Part shown: positions 18,700 through 24,904 of the stretch, piece by piece | How the letters are laid out: every line of letters starts with the position of its first letter | Numbering within the stretch: the stretch's first letter is position 1 | Origin: Apostichopus californicus | Lineage: Eukaryota; Echinodermata; Holothuroidea; Aspidochirotida; Stichopodidae | Reading direction: 5' to 3' | Assembly (NCBI GenBank): GCA_020650975.1 | Contig: JAIPMN010015224.1 | Span: 1-24,904, forward strand | DNA: 24,904 nt | Translations under genes and position numbers: made by a program | Notes under the pieces: generated by a model | Told to the model about the DNA's origin: nothing | What the model saw: the letters and a program-made list of their open reading frames with translations, nothing else | Database searches by the model: none

Positions 18700-20967
18700 G
18701 TAAGTAAAGCAACCATCCAGCCGAGAATAATTCAAGCACATGTTGATTAATTTATATCATCATGCACTAAACGGTCTATCTATTGCACATAGATAATACA
18801 AAATTAAATGTATGACTGTGTCACCCCCATCACCCCCCCCCATCTTCCTCCCCCACCACACCCATTGTGTCCCTTGCTTCTGCCAGCCCAACCATGCTAT
18901 TGTTAATACTATGCAGTAATTCCATATGGCGCTTGTTGTTACTAACATTTGAAACAAACTTGGATTTAACATGGCTTATTTTTTTGAAGATTTGGCAACA
19001 TTTACTTTTTAAAAGTAAACCTCCTTTTCTTGTTTAATAGTTTCTTCAATCATTACTTGGGAAATCAAATGGTTCTACTCGCTTTCAGTTTTCTTGCTTC
19101 ATAGGAAGTTTGGTTCTCATTTGTACATATCGTGCAATCCTCCGTTGTGTTAAATCTATATTGTGTACTAAATGGTAATTTAATTTGCATAAAATTAATT
19201 CAAACACCACCAATGACCAGATTAAGACACAGTCCTAGCTAGCTGTCTTCACCAGGAGATTGTTACTTAACCGGTGACCCGGTAGAAAATATACTGTCCC
19301 ACAGGCATACTAAATTGTCTCGATTTTCTATAGGTCTTTGTGACGTCCGAGAATATCACTGTTTTTAAGTAACGCCAAGTACGCAAGATATGGCACATTA
19401 CCCGTTACTTCAAAACTGAGGGATCAGTAATTTAATTCAGTGTTTTGTTCTGCAATATTCTTGTCTAATTAATCCATGTTTAGTTCTGCCTTAATTAAAT
19501 CTAGTCCTATCTGTGTGTGAGCATGTGTGTGCGTAATTGTTTTGTTAGTGCACCTTAGTATATTTATCCCTTTGTTATTGAATTTTTAATATTTCTGTCA
19601 TAGTTTAAATGTTTTTAGTTAAACAGAAATGACCAAAAACAAGTGTCTGAGTTTAGTCATTCTTCATCGTTTATCTATAGGTCTTGCTAATCATATCTCT
19701 ATGCAGCCTATATTTGTTTGTTTCCCAAAACAAGTTGCACTTTTTGCACTGGTATTCAGAGTGCATTCAGAGAAAGGAAAAATTCAGCTTTGAACAAACT
19801 GACCCGGCAATATCCAATAACTAAAATGTACCACAGATTCATATATATTCATCAAATATTCATATTTTGGATTTTCCACTGTGCTTTTTGCCATGAATTG
19901 TCCCGGACTGATGCATGCGTTTGGTGCCATATTGACAATTATGCTTTGGTTACTATGGAATAGAAGGCATAATGTGCATGTGATGATGCTGTATAAGATG
20001 TATGTGGTTGCATCATTGGTGTGTCATGTGACATATGTCATGTGACAAATGTCATGTGTCGTGTCATATGTGTCATGTGTCATATATGTCATACGTCTTA
20101 AGTATCGGGACCTTTTGTCATAAGCAGGTGTTTATTTATTAATATTGTCATTTCTTTATCATCGTAAAAAAAAAAACCCCAGTAGACCAACATTTGTCTA
20201 TACACTGCCGTCTGTATTAAGCTACGTGTTTGGGAAAGGGTAAAATTAATGCGTTGGGTGCTACCGACAAGAGCCCATCACGCAGATGTAGGGGGCTTCA
20301 TCTGTGCATGCGGGGGAATAATTAAGCGTGGGAATGTCTACGTCACCGAGGGCATGAATTTCCCCCTTCATTCCCTCACCCTGCCCCTCCCTTTGCTTCT
20401 ACCAACCCAATTGGGCTGCTTAAAAAAAGGTCCTGATGTGAAACACGTTTTTAAATATTTATTTTTTTGTTTTTGTTTTGTTCATACATTGTACTTACAC
20501 TTACTTACTTTTGGGCAGAGTATTTTCATCCATATATATATATATTGTTATTAAATCTTGAAGAATATAGGTAAGAGTATGTCTTATTTCGTCATTTTAA
20601 AGTTGTTGGCCCAGTGGAAAGATAATTCAATATCTGTAACAATAACAGTGACCTAAAGCTGTTACCTCTTTGTTGAATTTTATGTGAAACTAGTGATTAC
20701 CATTCTGCACCGTTAAAGGATGAGACGAAATGCTTGGGAAAAACAATTTCTTTATTTTATCCTACCAGGCTCACATCCAATAGTTTGCTAATAAACACTG
20801 AAATGTTTCGAAATGAAGTCAAACAAGCGTCCCGTAAATTAAGTCTCAATTATTATTCTGATTTTATTGACATCAAAATTAGCGAAATTTCAATGCAAGA
20901 AAAAAAAGAGAACGTGATTACCCTGTTTTTACTTTGTAAATTTATTAAATGTTTCTGAATTATTTAG
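18700..20967 (+). other. Long intron
   Basis: It contains a C-rich tract (18823-18865), a TGTCATG-type simple repeat (about 20020-20097), a TA run (20532-20546) and otherwise unique AT-rich sequence. No exon recognised. Confidence 0.65.
20020..20097. repeat. Simple tandem repeat of tgtcatgtg / catatg
   Basis: Irregular units of tgtcatgtg, acatatgtcatgtg and catatatgtcat run for about 78 bases. Confidence 0.85.
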
Positions 20968-21075
20968 GAGACCCTTGTAGACGATGAGATAGACTGGTGG
21001 TCTAAATACTACGCATCCATCGGGGACAGGACAAAGAGTCACTGCTACATGGAGAAAGGTTACGACATAATGAAG
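20968..21075 (+). CDS. MYOF/DYSF-like: Ferlin exon: DWWSKYYASIGD block, ending at a GC donor
   Basis: Thirty-six codons start in phase 0 after gaattatttag. The peptide ETLVDDEIDWWSKYYASIGD continues RTKSHCYMEKGYDIMK, matching the ferlin motif EEEFIDWWSKFFASIGE....C...LEK....LK. In vertebrates this is followed by VYDTQLENVE, and the exon at 22782 supplies MYRTELEEVE. The exon must therefore end at AAG 21073-21075. The next bases are gcgagt, not gt, so this is a predicted GC-AG intron; no GT donor in the correct phase exists nearby. The acceptor is a tandem NAGNAG (tag-gag), so the first Glu may be optional. Reading through instead gives 59 extra codons before a stop at 21250-21252. Confidence 0.94.
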
Positions 21076-22781
21076 GCGAGTATAAGTCATTTGAAGATTG
21101 TCAATAAGTGCAGGATATGGATTGGTTGGGACAACATTTTGTTGCTGAATTTTTACGAAAGATACGAAAAGGAAAGATCAAGAGAGCTTGTTTTATATGA
21201 GAAGAACTTGAGAAACTGCATAATCTCTACAATACCACCATTGGAACTTTAAGCCTACAAAAACATGGAATCTTCTAACGAACGATTTATAGAGTAAAAA
21301 GTTTATCACATCCTTTAAAAAGTGGTTATGTAAGGAAATAATAGCTAGTTACTGACTACTACCAAATTATACTTGTATATAATTACTACATATGTAATGA
21401 ACATTTAATTTGTATTTATGTATATGTGTGTATATATTTTTTTTTCTTTTCTTTCTTCAGGGAGTCTTCCGCACTGTTAAGCTTTTAAGCTTTATGGAAG
21501 ACTTCCTTCCACATTTTACTTTTGTGGAAAAACAAATAAATAAATAAATACATACAAAAATATCATACATATATATATATATACACATACATAAGTGTGT
21601 ATGTGCGTCTTTCTTTATTTTGTTAAAATGATTCATCCAAAGAAGATGCAGAGGGTGCATGGAGGTAATATAGGTAAAGATGTGGTATATATATCTTACC
21701 CAGTGAACATTAGGGTGATAGCTAGGTAGCAATATTAGTAAAGATGTCGTAGGTATCTCTTACCCTGTGAAACCAAGGGTGATAGCTAGGTAGCAATATA
21801 AGTAAAGATGTTGTACATATCTCTTATCCTGTGAACATAAGGGTGATAGCTAGGTAGCAATACAAGTAAAGATGTGGTAGGTATCTCTTACCATGTGAAC
21901 ATAAGGGTGATAGCTCGGTAGCAATATTAGTAAAGATGTTGTACATATCTCTTACCCTGTGAACATAAGGGTGATAGCTCGGTAGCAATATTAGTAAAGA
22001 TGTTGTACATATCTCTTACCCTGTGAACATAAGGGTGATAGCTAGGTAGCAATATAAGTAAAGATGTTGTACATATCTCTTACCCTGTGAACATAAGGGT
22101 GATAGCTAGGTAGCAATACAAGTAAAGATGTTGTACATATCTCTTACCCTGTGAACATAAGGGTGATAGCTAGGTAGCAATATAAGTAAAGATGTTGTAC
22201 ATATCTCTTACCCTGTGAACATAAGGGTGATAGCTAGGTAGCAATATAAGTAAAGTTGTTGTACATATCTCTTACCCTGTGAACATAAGGGTGATAGCAA
22301 TAGGTAGCAATATAAGTAAAGATGTCTCTTACATTTTGAACATAAGGGTGATAGCTAGCCTAGGTAGCAATATAAGTAAAGATGTTGTACATATCTCTTA
22401 CCATGCGAACATAAGGGTGATAGGTAGGTAGCAATATAAGTAAAATGTATATATCTCTTACCTTGTGAACATAAGGGTTATAGCTATAGGTAGCAATATA
22501 AGTAAAGATGTACATATCTCTTACCCTGTGAACATAAGGGTGATTGCTAGTTAGCAATATAAGTAAAGATGTACATATCTCTTACGTTGTGAACATAAGG
22601 GTGATAGCTAGTAGCACTATAAGTAAGATGTTTATATCTCTTACCCTAATAAAAATATGGGTGATAGCTAGGTAGCAATATAAGTAAAGATGTATATATC
22701 TCTTACTTTGTGAACATAAGGGTGATAGCTAGGTAGCGATATAAGTAAAGATGACATACATATCTCTTACCCCTGTTGCAG
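21076..22781 (+). other. Predicted GC-AG intron, mostly minisatellite
   Basis: The donor is AAG|gcgagt and the acceptor cctgttgcag. Conserved ferlin sequence on both sides and phase fix the boundaries. Roughly two thirds is the 64-bp minisatellite; a (aaat)n and TA/CA microsatellite lies at 21533-21603, including AATAAA motifs. Confidence 0.85.
21655..22775. repeat. 64-bp minisatellite, about 17 units
   Basis: The unit is built from gtagcaatataagtaaag, atgttgtacatatctctta, ccctgtgaacataagggtg and atagctag. Six consecutive central units have an exact 64-base period (gaacat at 21961, 22025, 22089, 22153, 22217, 22281). Outer units, especially 3' of 22310, are shorter and more diverged. The last unit merges into the acceptor of exon 22782. 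Confidence 0.95.
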
Positions 22782-22907
22782 ATGTACCGCACAGAGCTGG
22801 AAGAAGTGGAAGGATTCAATGAATTTGAAGATTTTTGTGAAACATTTCACCTCGCTAGGGGAAAGAAGAAAGACGTATCTTCATCAGATTCTGTCGGAGA
22901 ATTTAAG
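22782..22907 (+). CDS. MYOF/DYSF-like: Ferlin exon: pre-C2E block (EDFCETFHLARGK)
   Basis: Forty-two codons, phase 0-0, lie between acceptor cctgttgcag and donor gtgcgt. The peptide MYRTELEEVEGFNEFEDFCE continues TFHLARGKKKDVSSSDSVGE and ends FK, matching the vertebrate VYD.QLENVE.FEGL.DFC.TFKLYRGK.....PSV.GEFK. This segment leads directly into C2E. The upstream 64-bp minisatellite abuts the acceptor: the pyrimidine tract (atatctcttaccc) is also part of the repeat unit. The exon is outside the repeat and has normal coding character. Confidence 0.96.
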
Positions 22908-23472
22908 GTGCGTGCCTGGGTCGCCATCAAAACTTTCACATAACGTAAAAGTTTATATAAGTAACTGAAGTAAACAGAAGACTGACTGGGAAATTTCAGG
23001 ATAAGACAACCGCATTTAATAAAGATTGTAAGCATTGCCCCAAAATATTCAGCTCTCAATTGATCTGCCAGCCTAGCTTTCCAGATCGAGTCTTCATGCA
23101 GGTGGTTTTACTGGACTGTTCCATTTGTTGGGTAGGGGTGTATAGAATGATCCCGGCCAGCAACGTTTAAGTAGTATTGTGGCAAGTAACTTTATGGAAT
23201 TTTTTCAAACCATATTTTGATTTATGACTATATTCTGTTTGTAGAAATGAGCTTTATGGTAAATGTATTCTACGGCTAATTTTTTTTTTTCACTTTATTT
23301 TTTTGCGTTTATTGTCTGGTGAGACTGCTGGTAAAAGCTTTGTTTTGGCAGTCTTCCCCCACTTTCCTGTATGAGTTTATTTGTATTTTGCTTTATATAT
23401 GAATTGTGAAAAATAATCTCAAAATTAAATTCAATAATTAACTATTCATTCTTGTGATTTTCATTTCATCAG
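22908..23472 (+). other. Intron
   Basis: About 565 bases, unique-looking, AT-rich, with a T run near 23280. No further exon or repeat seen. Confidence 0.8.
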
Positions 23473-23622
23473 GGCCTTTTCAAAATTTACCCTCTACCAA
23501 GTGGGACGCCCGTTCCGCAACCACAGTTCCACCATCTTCCCTCATCAGATATGGTGCAGTGCTTGGTGAGAGTCTACATCATCAGAGCAATTGATCTAGC
23601 CCCCAAGGATAAAAATGGATTG
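23473..23622 (+). CDS. MYOF/DYSF-like: Ferlin exon: start of C2E domain
   Basis: Fifty codons, phase 0-0, lie between acceptor tttcatcag and donor gtaaga. The peptide GLFKIYPLPSGTPVPQPQFH, HLPSSDMVQ, then CLVRVYIIRAIDLAPKDKNG and L matches GLFKIYPLP.....P..QF..L......ECLVRIYIVRA..LQPKD.NG. This is the first strand and calcium loop 1 of C2E; the family continues with CDPYI in an exon beyond the window. The last 66 bases of the exon (from 23557) plus about 66 bases of following intron are present in three tandem copies; this first copy is the one with a true upstream acceptor and the full open frame. Confidence 0.95.
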
Positions 23623-23955
23623 GTAAGAAAACATGAGTAATCTTGATATTTTGATTGTTCAAAAATATGTATATATGTAAAATATGTCCAGTGCTTGGTG
23701 AGAGTCTACGTCATCAAGCAAAAATCAATCTAGCCCATCAGTATAAAAATGGAATGGTAAAGAAAACATGAATAATCATGATATTTTGATAGTTCATAAA
23801 TATGTATATGTAAAAATAAGTCCAGTGCTTGGTGAGAGTCTACATCATCAGAGCAATCGATCTAGCCCCCAAGGATAAAAATGGATTGGTAAAGAACAAA
23901 TAAATAACCTTGGTATTTTTGATAGTTCATAAATATGTATATATGTGAAATAGCC
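23557..23955 (+). repeat. Three tandem copies of exon end plus intron start (about 133 bp)
   Basis: Units begin with cagtgcttggtgagagtcta at 23557, 23689 and 23823 (offsets 132 and 134). Each holds 66 bases matching the end of exon 23473-23622, then a gtaag/gtaaag donor and about 66 bases of intron (tttgat.gttca.aaatatgtatat). Copy 2 is degenerate, with a TAG in frame; copy 3 is nearly identical to the exon. Confidence 0.95.
23826..23888 (+). CDS. Duplicate C2E exon end, intact and in frame (possible cassette exon)
   Basis: This is the third tandem copy of the 3' part of exon 23473-23622. It encodes CLVRVYIIRAIDLAPKDKNG plus L, differing from the parent over 66 bases by a single synonymous change (ATT to ATC). 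It is followed by gtaaag and preceded by gtccag, so a 21-codon, phase 0-0 exon is formally possible. Inclusion after the parent exon would repeat the first C2E strand, which would probably disturb the fold, so it may be unused or used as an alternative to the parent's end. The pyrimidine tract before the AG is poor. It could equally be a recently duplicated or gene-converted non-functional copy. Confidence 0.3.
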
Positions 23956-24002
23956 CTCCAGAAACTTCCCCTTTTGGAATTTTGACTATAGGATAATTAT
24001 AT

Positions 24003-24904
24003 CATTTCTAAATACCTTAACAGCAACATGCAGGTAATAACTCATGTAGTTCATTTCTAAATACCTTAACAGCAACATGCAGGTAATAACTCATGTAGTT
24101 CATTTCTAAATACCTCAACAGCAACATGCAGGTAATAACTCATTTAGTTCATTCTAAATACCTTAACAGCAACATGCAGGTAATAACTCATGTAGTTCAT
24201 TCTAAATACCTTAACAGCAACATGCAGGTAATAACTCATGTAGTTCATTCTAAATACCTCAACAGCAACATGCAGGTAATAACTCATTTAGTTCATTCTA
24301 ATACCTTAACAGCAACATGCAGGTAATAACTCATGTAGTTCATTCTAAATACCTTAACAGCAACATGCAGGTAATAACTCATTTAGTTCATTCTAAATAC
24401 CTTAACAGTAACATGCAGGTAATAACTCATGTAGTTCATTCTAAATACCTTAACAGCAACATGCAGGTAATCACTCATTTAGTTCATTCTAAATACCTCA
24501 ACAGTAACATGCAGGTAATAACTCATGTAGTTCATTCTAAATACCTTAACAGCAACATGCAGGTAATAACTCATGTAGTTCATTCTAAATACCTCAACAG
24601 CAACATGCAGGTAATAACTCATTTAGTTCATTCTAAATACCTTAACAGCAACATGCAGGTAATAACTCATGTAGTTCATTCTTAATACCTTAACAGCAAC
24701 ATGCAGGTAATAACTCATGTAGTTCATTTCTAAATACCTCGATCAACAGCAACATGCAGGTAATAACTCATTTAGTTCATTCTAAATACCTTAATAGCAA
24801 CATGCAGGTAATAACTCATTTAGTTCATTCTAAATACCTTAACAGCAACATGCAGGTAATAACTCATTTAACAGCAACATGCAGGTAATAACTCATGTAG
24901 TTCA
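24003..24904. repeat. 48/49-bp minisatellite, 19 copies, continuing past the window
   Basis: The unit is built from cattctaaataccttaacag, caacatgcaggtaataactc and atgtagtt. Counting the word aacatgcagg gives 19 copies. Most units are 48 bases, those with cattt are 49. Because 48 is divisible by three, the + strand shows an artificial 16-residue periodic frame (MQVITHVVHSKYLNSN); this is not evidence of a protein. Two variants (catgtagtt, catttagtt) alternate. The array lies in the intron after the first C2E exon. Confidence 0.95.

Larger units (their letters stand above)
777..23622 (+). other. MYOF/DYSF-like: Ferlin gene (dysferlin/myoferlin type), central part, 18 proposed exons
   Basis: Ferlins are large, tail-anchored, multi-C2 proteins that act in calcium-dependent vesicle fusion and membrane repair. 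The presence of DysF sequence in the first exon places this gene in the type I group (dysferlin, myoferlin, Fer1L5, nematode Fer-1) rather than the otoferlin group. Joining the 18 proposed exons gives 1980 nt, exactly 660 open codons, with consistent phases at all 17 junctions. Domain order is DysF end (about residues 1-45), linker (to about 125), C2D (about 130-269), conserved C2-like region (270-420), variable charged linker (425-532), conserved pre-C2E block (533-630) and start of C2E (about 640 on). Full family members are around 2000 residues, so both ends lie outside the window. Echinoderm-like origin is inference. Family assignment is very secure; dysferlin versus myoferlin orthology cannot be decided, because invertebrates may carry a single pre-duplication gene. 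Confidence 0.95.
23623..24904 (+). other. Partial intron after the first C2E exon
   Basis: It starts with donor gtaaga and continues past the window. It is almost entirely repeat: two extra copies of the exon edge (to about 23955), about 45 bases of unique sequence, then the 48/49-bp minisatellite to the end. Confidence 0.85.

Noticed and set aside
21690..22780. Regularly spaced repeats resembling a CRISPR array
   Set aside because: The whole 64-base unit is repeated with no unique spacers, in a eukaryotic intron; it is a minisatellite.
24126..24685. Long + strand open frames made of a repeating 16-residue peptide (MQVITHVVHSKYLNSN)
   Set aside because: They exist because the minisatellite unit is 48 bases and lacks stops in that frame; the frame breaks wherever a unit is 49 bases or has an indel. 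No start context, splice support or known protein.

Overview
This is animal nuclear DNA with no prokaryotic gene organisation. It is AT-rich and made of short exons, most ending at the introns' GT...AG boundaries, embedded in long introns with simple repeats, two SINE-like elements, a DNA-transposon-like element and two minisatellites. One protein-coding gene explains essentially all convincing coding signal: the middle part of a type I (DysF-containing) ferlin, the dysferlin/myoferlin family, on the + strand. Gene structure and repeat flavour suggest an invertebrate deuterostome such as an echinoderm, but that is inference; the sequence only firmly says metazoan.

Layout. Positions 1-776 are upstream intron, with a minus-strand tRNA-derived SINE at the left edge. 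Exon 777-944 encodes the end of the DysF region (EGWEY...KTDMVRRRRWHRRM). Two short exons (2162-2218, 2977-3090) and a third (5976-6030) form a linker. Exons 7027-7104, 7497-7678 and 8345-8497 form the C2D domain, with all expected calcium-ligand aspartates. Exons 9134-9232, 9827-9988 and 11625-11826 encode the conserved ferlin stretch after C2D (YMVPKGIRP, WGVRNMK, LPREELYTPP, FGRKPIVG). A charged, variable linker follows, spread over exons 12192-12346, 12865-12894, 13458-13508, 15491-15547 and 18667-18699. Exons 20968-21075 and 22782-22907 encode the conserved pre-C2E block (IDWWSKYYASIGD, EDFCETFHLARGK). Exon 23473-23622 starts C2E. The next exon lies beyond the window. The 18 proposed exons join into one open frame of 660 codons, with every junction phase matching.

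What stands out is local gene architecture. Sequence spanning exon-intron junctions has been duplicated in tandem: part of exon 9134-9232, the 5' edge of exon 9827-9988 (three copies) and the 3' edge of exon 23473-23622 (three copies, one still an intact in-frame exon). A 64-bp minisatellite runs straight into the acceptor of exon 22782. A 48-bp minisatellite in the next intron carries splice-site-like motifs in every unit. One intron appears to use a GC donor. Many linker exons are tiny and phase 0-0, so each could be skipped without a frameshift. A 622-bp element with 19-bp perfect terminal inverted repeats (17490-18111) sits in one of the long introns. No novel multi-gene system is visible. 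All exon calls were made by eye from family resemblance, splice signals and phase; transcript data would settle them.
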